Source: Brevundimonas sp.
GTDB lineage: Bacteria > Pseudomonadota > Alphaproteobacteria > Caulobacterales > Caulobacteraceae
DNA length: 64,000 nt
Assembly (NCBI RefSeq): GCF_030704825.1
Contig: NZ_JAUYNX010000035.1
Location: forward strand, 20,653 to 84,652
Reading direction: 5' to 3'
Below, one piece after another: positions 36,597 through 45,324 of this stretch. The notes under the pieces are model-generated. The model did not search any database and had not been told where the DNA came from. It worked only from the letters and a program-made list of their open reading frames with translations. The first letter of the stretch is position 1. Each line of letters begins with the position of its first letter. The translations under genes were made by a program, and so were the position numbers.

Positions 36597-38056
36597 GGGG
36601 CTCGCTCCCCGATGACCGGGACGCGAGCCGGAGCCGGAGCCGGGGTCGCGAACCCCTTGCGGGTCATGGTTCCCCATGACTGGCTGCGGCGCAGATACTG
36701 CCAGATGCCGCGCAGCCGCCACAGGTTGTTCAGTTGGCGATAACCGAAATTCTCCAGCACCGCGACGAAGGTCAGAAGGACGAGGTCCCGCGCGCGCGGG
36801 AACCGCCGCAGCTCGGATTCCTCCAGCGCCAAGGCCCCCACCGAGATGACGACCCCGAAGGTGAAGCTGACGGCCACGAAGGCCAGCATGTATTCAACGG
36901 CCAGGACGCCGGACATCCAGAACATCGGAATCAGCACATATCCGAGTACTTCCACGATCGGCCCGAGCACGTCGACCAGCAGGATGTAGCCGAAGCCGAC
37001 GACGGCCACGCGGCCGTACCGCGGCTTGATCAGAACGTCCCAATGCCGTTCGAACGTCTCGAGCGCGCCACGATGCCAGCGCGCCCGTTGCCGGCCCAGC
37101 ACCCGCAGATCCTCGGGAACCTCGGTCCAGCAGACCGGCTCGGGGACGAAGGCGATCCGGTAGGGCAGGCGCTTGTCGCGCATGAGCCGGTGGAGCTTGA
37201 CCACCAGCTCCATATCCTCGCCCACCGTGCCGTGGGTATAGCCGCCCGCCTCGATGACGCGGGCCCGGCGGAACAGGCCGAAAGCGCCGGAGATGATGGT
37301 CAGGGCGTTGATCCGGCTCCATGCCAGGCGCGCCATCAGGAAGGCGCGCAGATATTCGACGGTCTGGAGCAGCGCCAGCAGATTCCGGGGCGGGCGGACA
37401 TCGAGCACCCGTCCGTGGGCGATCCGGCACCCGTTGGCGACCCTCACCGTGCCGCCGACGGCCACGGTTCGCTCGGGGTCCTCCACGAATGGCCGCACCG
37501 CGCGCAGCAGGGCGTCCGGCTCCAGCAGGGAATCGGCGTCCATCGAACAGAAGATCGGCGCGCGCGAGACGTTGATGCCGGCGTTAAGCGCGTCTGCCTT
37601 GCCCCCGTTTTCCTTGTCGACGACGATCAGGCGAGGCTGGTGGGCTGCGCCATAGACCCCCCGGATGGGGCGGTGGGAGATCGCCAGCTCGTAGTGGCGC
37701 CGGATGGGGCGAAGTTCGAAGGCGTCGATGAGAACCTGAAGCGTCCGGTCGCTCGACCCGTCATTGATCACAATCACTTCGAAACTCGGATACTGCAGCG
37801 ACAGCAACGACCGGATGCTTTCGGCGATCGTCATCGCCTCGTTGTAGGCGGGGGCCAGCAGGGCGATCGGCGGCGCCGCATCCGCGTATCGCCGCCACAG
37901 CAGGCTGCTGGAGGCCGTCGGGGGCCTTTCGATCAGCGCCGCGGCGGCGAGGGCCAGCTGCACCAGATAGATCAGGTTCTGCAGCAGGCCCACGCTGATC
38001 ACGAACAATGCGAGGATCGCCGCGAGGTCCTCGATGCCCGGGGCCGGGAACGACAT
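36593..38056 (-). CDS. Membrane glycosyltransferase family 2 (processive synthase type)
   Basis: The 487-residue protein has one N-terminal membrane helix, a cytosolic GT2 domain and about four C-terminal helices, as in PgaC/HasA/BcsA-type polysaccharide synthases. The processive motif set is present: VINDGSSD, MDADSLL (DxD), the acceptor Asp in GEDMELV and QRARWHRG (Q-x-x-R-W). There is no PilZ domain. It probably polymerises a sugar and extrudes it through the inner membrane. Its start overlaps the HEAT-repeat gene stop. Polymer identity is unknown. Confidence 0.9.
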   Translation of the reverse strand: MSFPAPGIEDLAAILALFVISVGLLQNLIYLVQLALAAAALIERPPTASSSLLWRRYADAAPPIALLAPAYNEAMTIAESIRSLLSLQYPSFEVIVINDGSSDRTLQVLIDAFELRPIRRHYELAISHRPIRGVYGAAHQPRLIVVDKENGGKADALNAGINVSRAPIFCSMDADSLLEPDALLRAVRPFVEDPERTVAVGGTVRVANGCRIAHGRVLDVRPPRNLLALLQTVEYLRAFLMARLAWSRINALTIISGAFGLFRRARVIEAGGYTHGTVGEDMELVVKLHRLMRDKRLPYRIAFVPEPVCWTEVPEDLRVLGRQRARWHRGALETFERHWDVLIKPRYGRVAVVGFGYILLVDVLGPIVEVLGYVLIPMFWMSGVLAVEYMLAFVAVSFTFGVVISVGALALEESELRRFPRARDLVLLTFVAVLENFGYRQLNNLWRLRGIWQYLRRSQSWGTMTRKGFATPAPAPARVPVIGERAP

Positions 38057-39114
38057 CAGGCTGCGTCCGCCAGCTCGCGCTCGGCCAGAACCATCGATGC
38101 GGTTCGGCGGGACAGTTCGCCGCCCGAGGCGGCGACATCGCGCAGGCGATCCTGTCCGGCCGCGCCGAGAGCGGCGAGCGCTTCGCCGGCCCTGAATCTG
38201 ACCCACCATACGGGGTCGCCGAGCTGCTTTTCCAGCCAGGGCATGGCGGCTTGCAGGCCGATGCGGCCGGCGGCTTCGCACGACGCCGAGCGCACGATCC
38301 AGATCCGGTCCTGAAGGCCCGCCAGGATGGTCGGCTCGGCCGCCGGGTGTCCAAGAGCCCCGAGGGCCCGGATGGCGGCGATGCGCAGTTCGGTGTCAGG
38401 CGCCCCCGCCGCGATGCACAGGGGCCGCAGCACCCGGTAATCGCCGCTTGCGCCGAGCGCTTCGGCGAGGATGACCCGGGCCTCGCCGGTGACCTGCGGA
38501 TCCCCGAACGCTCTCAGGGCGGTCATCGGATCGTCGGCGACCAGCCGCGCGACGAGCGGCAGGTAGAGCAGGGAGTCCGACGCCTTGCGGCCGCTGATGT
38601 CGGCCAGCACCTCGCGCAGCGCGGGCGGGGCGTCGATTTCGATCAGCGATCGCATCAGGCTGACGCGAAGCTCTCCCTCGCGAGCCCGCCCCACCGCCCG
38701 ACGCAAGGCCGCGCGGGTGCGCTCGCCCGGAAAGATGGACAGGGCCTCGGCGGATGCGATCCGGCCGGCCACGGAGCCGCGGGACAGGCGGCGACAGAAG
38801 ATGTCGTCGACGCCAAAGGCGGCCAGGGCCGAGATCAGCCGCTCCCGCTCGGCGCCGCGCACGAGGGCGATGACCTCCAGCAGCGACTCAGCCATCAGCC
38901 GGGCCCGGTGCTTCACGCCCTGAAGCCGGCCGACCGCGTCGCCCTCGCCGCTCATGATGTCGAGGAAGACCTGCTGGACCAGGCGCTGGTCGTGGCGCCG
39001 CCGCGCCTCTTCCCGCTCCCGCAACACCCGGGCGACGATCAGGCCGGACATCCAGATCAGCGCCAGGGCCGCCAGCACGACCGAAGTCGTCCATATGAGC
39101 GCCAGCCCGCTCAT
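38056..39114 (-). CDS. Membrane-anchored HEAT-repeat protein
   Basis: This 352-residue protein starts with one hydrophobic segment (about residues 2-30) followed by helical repeats. The later repeats are clear HEAT/PBS-type units (ELRIAAIRALGALGHPAAEP, WIVRSASCEAAGRIGLQ, WWVRFRAGEALAALG). Such proteins serve as scaffolds. Its ATG shares a base with the stop of the TPR/barrel gene and its stop overlaps the GT2 start, so it probably bridges synthase and outer-membrane exporter (inference). Confidence 0.8.
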   Translation of the reverse strand: MSGLALIWTTSVVLAALALIWMSGLIVARVLREREEARRRHDQRLVQQVFLDIMSGEGDAVGRLQGVKHRARLMAESLLEVIALVRGAERERLISALAAFGVDDIFCRRLSRGSVAGRIASAEALSIFPGERTRAALRRAVGRAREGELRVSLMRSLIEIDAPPALREVLADISGRKASDSLLYLPLVARLVADDPMTALRAFGDPQVTGEARVILAEALGASGDYRVLRPLCIAAGAPDTELRIAAIRALGALGHPAAEPTILAGLQDRIWIVRSASCEAAGRIGLQAAMPWLEKQLGDPVWWVRFRAGEALAALGAAGQDRLRDVAASGGELSRRTASMVLAERELADAA

Positions 39115-40178
39115 CAGAAGCGCCAGCCCAGTCCCAGCGACAGTTCCTCGCGGTCGTAGGCGCCCCGGTCTTCGGACAAGAAGCCGATCCGGAGCGTGAG
39201 ACGCTCCGTGACATCCAGATCGGTCCCGAGGTTCCAGGCCTCTACATCGACCGTGGCGCCTTCGGAAGATTCCGGCGCGTCCGCATAACCCGCCCGGAAT
39301 GCGATCCGGTTCGTCGCCTGCCATCGGGCCTGGGCCGCATAGCCGCTCCGGTGGTCGCCGTTCTCATCCCGGACGTTGATCCACCGCGCCGATAGCTGGA
39401 CCCGGTCGCCGGGCAGGTCCACCCGGACGCCGGGATGCAGCCCCGTCACCGTGCCGGTCGGATACCGGGCCACGGAGGCGTCGAGAGTGGCCGAGAATCG
39501 CCGGGTCAGGCGCACGCTCCCGCCGGCGACCAGCGCGATCTCGGGGCGATAGTCCGCGTCCGGCGCGCCGCCCACGGCCACATGGAGATCTCCGCCGTCG
39601 AAGGCCCGGTCGAGTCTGGCTTCGAGATAGACGTCGGTGTCATCGAACCGCTCCGTGACCTCCACCGCCCCGCCCGCGCTCCAGCCCTCCCCCAGCCGAC
39701 GCGAAGCCGACACGCGCGCCTCCGTCCAGTCCGGGAGGCCCGCCGACAGGCGACTTCTCGCTCCCGTGATGTCGACGCGCCAGGATGGAGGGGACGCCAG
39801 GGACGCCAGCAGCGCGCGGGCCTCGGCGTCTCCCGGAGCCAGGCGGACCGCTTCACCGGCCACGCGGCGGGCCGCCGGCAGATCGCCGCGACGTTGCTCG
39901 ACGCGCGCCAGCCCGACCCAGGCGTCCACATAGGCCGGCGTCTGCCGGGCCACGGCGAGAAAAGCGGTTTCCGCCTCGTCCAGGCGACCGAGCGCCAGAA
40001 GCGCGAGGCCCAGATTGAGCCGTGCGTCGACATGGTCCGGTCGGACGGCGAGGACCCGCTCGAGCTTCGCAACGGCCTCCGCCGGACGCCCGCCCACACG
40101 GTCGGCTACGGCTGCCTGATACAAGCTCTGCGGATCGACCTGTACGACCGAAGCGGGTTCAGGCGGGGCGACGATCAC
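39114..40178 (-). CDS. TPR plus YaiO-like outer-membrane beta-barrel protein
   Basis: The 354-residue product has three TPR units in residues 14-130 (ARLNLGLALLALGRLDEAE, then AWVGLARVEQRRGDLPAARR). A C-terminal part of alternating amphipathic strands follows, ending in LSLGLGWRF with terminal Phe, as in outer-membrane barrels of the YaiO family. The TPR-barrel order mirrors PgaA/BcsC exporters. Oddly, no signal peptide is seen: the only available start (GTG at 40178) gives MIVAPPEPAS. It overlaps the upstream response regulator by 20 bp. Confidence 0.75.
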   Translation of the reverse strand: MIVAPPEPASVVQVDPQSLYQAAVADRVGGRPAEAVAKLERVLAVRPDHVDARLNLGLALLALGRLDEAETAFLAVARQTPAYVDAWVGLARVEQRRGDLPAARRVAGEAVRLAPGDAEARALLASLASPPSWRVDITGARSRLSAGLPDWTEARVSASRRLGEGWSAGGAVEVTERFDDTDVYLEARLDRAFDGGDLHVAVGGAPDADYRPEIALVAGGSVRLTRRFSATLDASVARYPTGTVTGLHPGVRVDLPGDRVQLSARWINVRDENGDHRSGYAAQARWQATNRIAFRAGYADAPESSEGATVDVEAWNLGTDLDVTERLTLRIGFLSEDRGAYDREELSLGLGWRF

Positions 40179-40569
40179 GGCCGGCTCCCTCCGCCAGATT
40201 CGCCGGCATGAGCAAACGCCGGACGCGATGGCCGAGTTCGTCCGGTATGAACGGCTTGACCAGATAGTCGGCGGCGCCGAGCTGGAGGGCCCCGACGATG
40301 TCCTGCTCGCGCTTGAGGGCCGTCAGCATGATCACCGGCGCGTCCGACAACCCCCCGGCTTTCAGGCGGCGCAACACCTCGAACCCGTCCATCACAGGCA
40401 TCAGGGCGTCGAGAACGATCAGATCCGGCTGATGCGCCGCAATGGCCTCAAGCGCCTGGCTTCCGTCCTCCGCGGTCGCGACCTGGTATCCGTCGGCGGA
40501 AAGGCGATGCACCAGCAGGGCGCGTAGCAGCGGATCGTCGTCAGCGATCAGAATTCTGTTTGCGCTCAT
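40159..40569 (-). CDS. Single-domain response regulator, first gene of the polysaccharide operon
   Basis: A 136-residue receiver with acidic pocket residues 10-12, phospho-acceptor Asp54 in VLDALMPVMDG, Thr in MLTALK and Lys in LVKPF. The C-terminal 15 residues form a basic tail. The ATG at 40569 (MSANRIL) is preferred over an upstream start with a poor leader. Having no output domain, it may act by protein contact on the downstream export machine. Confidence 0.9.
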   Translation of the reverse strand: MSANRILIADDDPLLRALLVHRLSADGYQVATAEDGSQALEAIAAHQPDLIVLDALMPVMDGFEVLRRLKAGGLSDAPVIMLTALKREQDIVGALQLGAADYLVKPFIPDELGHRVRRLLMPANLAEGAGRDRRPA

Positions 40570-40768
40570 GGGGCCTCGACTCCGTCTCGCGCGCCCAGGC
40601 AAGCTTGTCCGGGGCGCACTGAACCAACTCCTGGGCGAGGCGAAGTTTCCTTAACCATGTCCGCCGCTTGAGCGCCCAATGGTCGGTGAGCTGGTCCTTC
40701 GGCGTCAGTTCGAGCCGGAAAAGACGTGGGTCACACGATCCTGCGAATGCGGCCGCGGGGCTTGCGCA

Positions 40769-40792
40769 AGTGTTATGGTCATGTATAACACT
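40769..40792. promoter_or_regulatory. GntR (YtrA-type) operator upstream of the ABC exporter operon
   Basis: A perfect inverted repeat AGTGTTAT-N8-ATAACACT lies 65 bp before the GntR gene. TATAAC within it could serve as a -10 element, with TTGCGC at 40763 upstream. Such placement suggests autorepression. Confidence 0.65.
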
Positions 40793-40856
40793 ACCACAGG
40801 CCGATCGGCATGGGAGCGTAAGATGATGGTCCAGTCAGGACTGTCCGGAACCGACG

Positions 40857-41231
40857 ATGGACTCAGAATGGAACGACAACCAGCCGATCTATCGACAGCT
40901 CCGCGACCGGGTCGTCGCCATGATTCTTGACGACCTGCTCAGGGAGGGCGACCCGCTGCCGTCGGTGCGCAGCGTGGCGACCGACAGCCGGATCAATCCG
41001 TTGACGGTGCTGAAAGCCTATCAGCAATTGGTCGACGAGAGCCTGGTCGAGAAGAAGCGCGGCGTCGGCATGTTCGTCAGCGCCGGGGCGCGGGACCTGC
41101 TGCTGCAGGGAGAGCGCCAGCGGTTCCTGGCGGAGCGCTGGCCCGAGATCCGCACGACCATCCAGCGACTGGGCCTCGGGCCCGAGCTGCGCGCCTCGCT
41201 GGGCGCCGCTCCCGAACCCGGGGAGGACTGA
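40857..41231 (+). CDS. GntR-family regulator, YtrA subfamily
   Basis: The 124-residue protein has the GntR winged helix (QPIYRQLRDRVVAMIL, then LPSVRSVATDSRINPLTVLKAYQQL) and only a short C-terminal dimerisation helix, as in YtrA-type repressors that control ABC exporters. It is followed after 3 bp by the ABC ATPase gene. Confidence 0.92.
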   Translation: MDSEWNDNQPIYRQLRDRVVAMILDDLLREGDPLPSVRSVATDSRINPLTVLKAYQQLVDESLVEKKRGVGMFVSAGARDLLLQGERQRFLAERWPEIRTTIQRLGLGPELRASLGAAPEPGED

Positions 41232-41234
41232 GCC

Positions 41235-42104
41235 GTGGCCGTCGTGGAAGCGCGCAACCTGCGCAAGACCTACCGCAAGACCCTGGCGCTGGACGGGGTC
41301 GACCTGTCGATCGGCGAGGGGCGGATCGTGGGCCTGCTGGGCCCCAATGGCGCCGGCAAGAGCACGGCCCTGCAGGCCATCCTCGGGCTGGTCTCGCACG
41401 AGGGCGAGCTGAGGGTGCTGGACCGCGACCCGTGGAGCCAGCGCGGCGAGCTGGTGCACGAGGTCTGTTTCATCGCCGACGTGGCCGTGCTGCCGCGCTG
41501 GATGCGGGTCGGGCAGGCGGTCGACTATATGGCCGGGGTGCACCCCCGGTTCGACCGCGCCCGGGCCGAGGGTTTCCTGGCCCGGAGCACGATCCGCAAG
41601 GACAGTCGGATCCGCGAACTGTCCAAGGGGATGGTGACCCAGCTGCATCTGGCGCTGGTGATGGCGGTGGACGCCCGGCTGCTGGTGCTGGACGAGCCGA
41701 CGCTGGGGCTGGACCTGCTGTACCGCAAATCGTTCTTCGACGCCCTGCTCAGCGACTATGTCGATCACGACCGCACCATCATCCTGTCGACGCACGACGT
41801 GCACGAGATCCAGCACGTGCTGACCGACGTGATCTTCCTGGACCGGGGCCGCGTGGCTCTCAGCGCCACCATGGAAGAGGTCGAGGCGCGCTTCGTCGAG
41901 GTGCTGACGACGGACGACCGGCTGGCGGCCGCGCGCGCCCTGAAGCCGGTTTCCGAACGTCGGATGTTCGGGCGCCACAGCCTGCTGTTCGACGGGGTCG
42001 ACCGCGAACGGCTGGCGCCGCTGGGCGAACCGCGGACGCCGGGTCTGGCGGACCTGTTCGTCGCCCTGCTCGGCGGCGGCGCCCCGCGGGAGGCGGCGGC
42101 ATGA
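41235..42104 (+). CDS. ABC transporter ATP-binding protein
   Basis: The 289-residue ATPase has Walker A GPNGAGKST, signature LSKGMVTQ, Walker B LLVLDEPTLGLD and the switch His in STHDVHE. The C-terminal 80 residues are a divergent domain seen in YtrB-like exporters. GTG start at 41235; the stop overlaps the permease ATG. With the GntR gene and permease it forms a small self-regulated exporter, perhaps for antimicrobial or envelope-stress compounds. Confidence 0.93.
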   Translation: MAVVEARNLRKTYRKTLALDGVDLSIGEGRIVGLLGPNGAGKSTALQAILGLVSHEGELRVLDRDPWSQRGELVHEVCFIADVAVLPRWMRVGQAVDYMAGVHPRFDRARAEGFLARSTIRKDSRIRELSKGMVTQLHLALVMAVDARLLVLDEPTLGLDLLYRKSFFDALLSDYVDHDRTIILSTHDVHEIQHVLTDVIFLDRGRVALSATMEEVEARFVEVLTTDDRLAAARALKPVSERRMFGRHSLLFDGVDRERLAPLGEPRTPGLADLFVALLGGGAPREAAA

Positions 42105-42988
42105 GCGGGGAACGGCACCCGAAACAGTGGGCCAGGACCTTCCTGTGGCAGGTCCGGCGGGAGCTGTGGGAGCATCGCGCGCTGTGGGTCGCGCCGCTGG
42201 CGGTCGCCGCCTTCGCCGCGCTGGTGCATCTGGGAACCACCTTGACCGCCACCGACGCTGGACGGACCGCCGCCCTCGCGGACCCGGCCCGGGCCGGGGA
42301 ATTCATGACGCACTACAGCGCGATGATCGGCGCCACGGTGGTCACCGGCCTGCTGGTCGGGGTGCTGTACAGCCTCGACGCGCTGCAGGGGGAGCGGCGC
42401 GACCGCAGCATCCTGTTCTGGAAGTCGCTGCCCGTGTCGGACGGCATGACCGTGCTGTCCAAGGCGATCGTCCCGCTGGTCGTCGTCCCGCTGATCGTCT
42501 TCCCGATCGTCGTCGTCGCCAGCCTGCTGATGCTGGGTCTGCAATCGCTGATCTGGAGCCTCGACGGGTACGACCCGGGCCAGCTGTGGGCCCGGGTGAA
42601 CCTGCCGTTCCTGTGGCTGGCCCTGCTCTACGGTCTGCCGTTCATGGCGCTGTGGAATGCGCCGCTCTACGCCTGGATGCTGCTGATGTCGGCATGGTCG
42701 CGGCGGGTGGCCTTCCTGTGGGCCGCCGCTCCGTTCGCGGCGATCCTGATGATCGAACACCTGGCCCTGCACCATACGCCATCGCACTGGATGCTGGAGC
42801 GACGCATCGCGGGCGGGGTGCTGCAGCCTTGGTCGATCGACGGCGAGGGCGTGGTCTGGATCGAACGCCTGTCCGACCTCGATCCGATGCGGATTTATTC
42901 ACTGCCCGGCCTGTGGATCGGAGTCCTGATCGCCGCTGGCCTGCTGTATGCGGCGATCCGCATCCGCCGCTCGCGAACGCCCAACTGA
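42101..42988 (+). CDS. ABC-2 type transporter permease
   Basis: The 295-residue protein has six likely membrane helices (starting at about residues 27, 66, 120, 173, 200 and 270) with a large loop after helix 1. The start MSGERHPKQW overlaps the ATPase stop. No family beyond ABC-2 permease is evident; it pairs with the preceding ATPase. Confidence 0.88.
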   Translation: MSGERHPKQWARTFLWQVRRELWEHRALWVAPLAVAAFAALVHLGTTLTATDAGRTAALADPARAGEFMTHYSAMIGATVVTGLLVGVLYSLDALQGERRDRSILFWKSLPVSDGMTVLSKAIVPLVVVPLIVFPIVVVASLLMLGLQSLIWSLDGYDPGQLWARVNLPFLWLALLYGLPFMALWNAPLYAWMLLMSAWSRRVAFLWAAAPFAAILMIEHLALHHTPSHWMLERRIAGGVLQPWSIDGEGVVWIERLSDLDPMRIYSLPGLWIGVLIAAGLLYAAIRIRRSRTPN

Positions 42989-43138
42989 TCGTCGATCCCG
43001 GAAGGATCCGCCCATGACCTCAGACCGATCCAGAGCCGACACCGGCTAATCCCCCGGCTTCCCCCCCGGCCCCCGATCCCCGACTCCGACCGCTTTCACC
43101 CCACCGACTTTTTCGCGACGCCGCGAACGGAGGACGCC

Positions 43139-43828
43139 ATGACCTTGCCTGCCTTCAGCCTCGACGGCCTCGCCCAGGCCGCGCTCGTCCTGCACATCAG
43201 CGGCGGCGCCTTGGGCCTCGTGTCCGGGTTCGCCGCCCTCGCCGCGCCCAAGGGCCGGCGCCTGCACCGCGCGGCCGGGACGGTGTTCGTCCTCGCCATG
43301 GCGGTGATGGCCTTCTTCGCCATGGTCGTGGCCCTGCAGCGGAACCAGCCGCTGAACGCCATCGGCGGCGCCTTCACCCTGTATCTGATCGGGACGGCGT
43401 GGCTGGCCGTGCGGCGCCCGGACGGCGTCGCGGGACGGGCCGAAACGACCGGATTTCTCGCCGCCTCGGCCATCGCCGCGGCCGGCCTGGTGGTTGGTTG
43501 GCAGGGCGCGGGCGGAGACGGAATTCCCGGTCCGGTCCCCTATGTGTTCGCGAGTGTCGCGGCCCTCGGCGCCGCCAGCGACCTGCGCGTGATCCTGCGG
43601 CGGGGCGTGTCCGGCCCGTCGCGCATCGCCCGGCACCTGTGGCGCATGTGCACGGCGCTGTTCATCGCCTCGGGCTCCTTCTTCCTCGGCCAGATGGACG
43701 AGATTCCGCAGGCCCTGCGCGGACCGCACCTGTTCGTGCTGGCGCTCGCGCCCCTGGCCGCCCTGCTCTTCTGGATGTTTCGGGTGCGTCTCACCCGGGC
43801 CTTCAAAAGCGTTCCCGCGACGCCCTGA
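43139..43828 (+). CDS. DUF2306-like multi-span membrane protein
   Basis: The 229-residue protein has about seven membrane helices. It matches the DUF2306 pattern with His in LVLHISGGALGLVSG, LHRAAGTVFVLAM, and HLWRMCTALFIASGSFF near the C-terminus; the conserved His residues on the helices suggest a heme or redox role. GGAGG lies 5 bases before the ATG at 43139. Not coupled to the ABC operon (150 bp gap). Confidence 0.7.
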   Translation: MTLPAFSLDGLAQAALVLHISGGALGLVSGFAALAAPKGRRLHRAAGTVFVLAMAVMAFFAMVVALQRNQPLNAIGGAFTLYLIGTAWLAVRRPDGVAGRAETTGFLAASAIAAAGLVVGWQGAGGDGIPGPVPYVFASVAALGAASDLRVILRRGVSGPSRIARHLWRMCTALFIASGSFFLGQMDEIPQALRGPHLFVLALAPLAALLFWMFRVRLTRAFKSVPATP

Positions 43829-43875
43829 CGCGCGTGGAACGGCTTCGACACACCAGTCAACCGGAGGAACAAGAC

Positions 43876-45102
43876 ATGCGTGGATTAATGATGGGAATGG
43901 CCGCCGTCGCGGCCCTGGCGGGGGCCCAGCCCGCGGCCGCGGACACCGTCTCGGACTGGTGGGAGTTCGCCGGCAAGATCGCGCCCTATATGGCCTCGGG
44001 GAACACGCCCGAACAGGGCCGCGCCGTCACCCGTGCCTCCCTGGCCATGTTCGAGGCGGTCAACGCCATCGACCGCCGCTACGAGAGCTACCTGAACTTC
44101 CCGGCCGGGGACCCGACCGCGTCGCAGGACGCGGCCGCGGCGACGGCGGCTTATACGGTCATGCTGCACCACTTCCCGGCCCAGAAGACGGCCCTCGACG
44201 ACAGCTACGCCATCGCCATGGCGGCCATCGCCGACGGGCCGGCGCGCGAGGCGGGCCGGCGGATCGGCGAACAGGCCGCGGCGGCGGCGATCGCCGCCGG
44301 CGGGATCGATCCGGCGCTGTCGGCGACGCCCTATCGGCCGCGCACCGCGCCAGGGGTCTGGGTCGCCACCCAGCTGCCGCAGATCGAGGGCTATGCGGTG
44401 ACCTACCGCCCGTGGGTGATATCGTCGGCCGACGCCCTGCGACCGCCCCCGCCGCCGGCCCTGACCAGCGAACGCTGGGCGCGGGACTATGAGGAGGTCC
44501 GCCGGCTGGGCGGTCGCACCAGCGCCGAGCGGACGCCGCACCAGACCCTGATGGCCCGCTACCGGCAGGCTTTCGACCTGACGCCGATGTTGCGGCTCGT
44601 CGCCGACGGACCCGGCCGCAGCCCGGTCCAGAACGCACGCATGTTCGCCCTGTACCAGATGACCTTCGACGACGCGGTGCTGGCGATGGCGGACGCCAAG
44701 GCCCACTACGACTTCTGGCGGCCGATCACCGCGATCCGCAATGGCGACGAGGACGGCAACGACGCTACGCCGCTGGACGCCGGCTGGACCCCTCTGCTGG
44801 GCACGCCGAACTTCGCGGAGTACCCGTGCGGGCACTGCGTTGTCGCCGCCGCCCAGGCCGGGGTGATGAAGGCGGAAACCGGACCGCGCCCGCCGACCGG
44901 CGTCCGGGTCGGGGCCCTGGCCATGCCGATGTCGGCGGTGCAGGTGCTGCCGGGTTGGGATGAGTGGTCCCGGGAGGTGTCGGACTCGCGCATCTATGGC
45001 GGGGTGCATTTCCGGTTCTCGAATGAGGCGGGCGAGCAGATCGGCCGGGAGACGGCGCGGATCGTGCTGGAACGCGTGATGCGGCCGCTGCCGGGGCGTT
45101 GA
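43876..45102 (+). CDS. Exported vanadium-dependent haloperoxidase / PAP2-family protein
   Basis: The 408-residue protein has a signal ending PAAAD and a strong GGAGGA before the ATG. The PAP2/haloperoxidase phosphate (vanadate) site is visible as HYDFWRPITAIR, YPCGHCVVAAAQAG and SRIYGGVHFRFS (Arg, Gly-His, Arg-x5-His). The usual Ser of PSGH is Cys318 here, with His320 kept. It could be a haloperoxidase or an acid phosphatase. Starts 47 bp after the DUF2306-like gene, so possibly one transcript. Confidence 0.82.
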   Translation: MRGLMMGMAAVAALAGAQPAAADTVSDWWEFAGKIAPYMASGNTPEQGRAVTRASLAMFEAVNAIDRRYESYLNFPAGDPTASQDAAAATAAYTVMLHHFPAQKTALDDSYAIAMAAIADGPAREAGRRIGEQAAAAAIAAGGIDPALSATPYRPRTAPGVWVATQLPQIEGYAVTYRPWVISSADALRPPPPPALTSERWARDYEEVRRLGGRTSAERTPHQTLMARYRQAFDLTPMLRLVADGPGRSPVQNARMFALYQMTFDDAVLAMADAKAHYDFWRPITAIRNGDEDGNDATPLDAGWTPLLGTPNFAEYPCGHCVVAAAQAGVMKAETGPRPPTGVRVGALAMPMSAVQVLPGWDEWSREVSDSRIYGGVHFRFSNEAGEQIGRETARIVLERVMRPLPGR

Positions 45103-45112
45103 GATCTTCGGA

Positions 45113-45149
45113 CCGGAGGAGGGGCCAGCACCGCCGATCCCTTCTCCGG
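45113..45149. terminator. Hairpin after the haloperoxidase-family gene
   Basis: An 11-bp stem (CCGGAGGAGGG / CCCTTCTCCGG, one G-U pair) with a 15-base loop starts 10 bp after the stop. No T-tract. The remaining bases to 45324 show no convincing gene. Confidence 0.4.
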
Positions 45150-45324
45150 ACGTACCGTGCGCTACGCTTCGGCCGCCGCAAATCGGGCTCCACCAGGGTC
45201 TGGTTCGCGGGGGCGGGCCAGCTCAGGCGACGATCCGGTCCGTGAGCGCGAAGCCGTCGTGTCTGACCGGTGAAGGACCGATTCCGCTCTTATTCATCAG
45301 TCGAACGAGCCCTCGGCGGCGACC

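Noticed and set aside
43014..43049. Tiny plus-strand ORF (11 codons) after the ABC permease
   Set aside because: Too short to judge; no start context beyond chance, and no hairpin suggesting a leader peptide.
45223..45297. 24-codon minus-strand ORF (starts MNKSGIG) downstream of the FCD regulator
   Set aside because: Very short, no ribosome-binding site and no recognisable motif.
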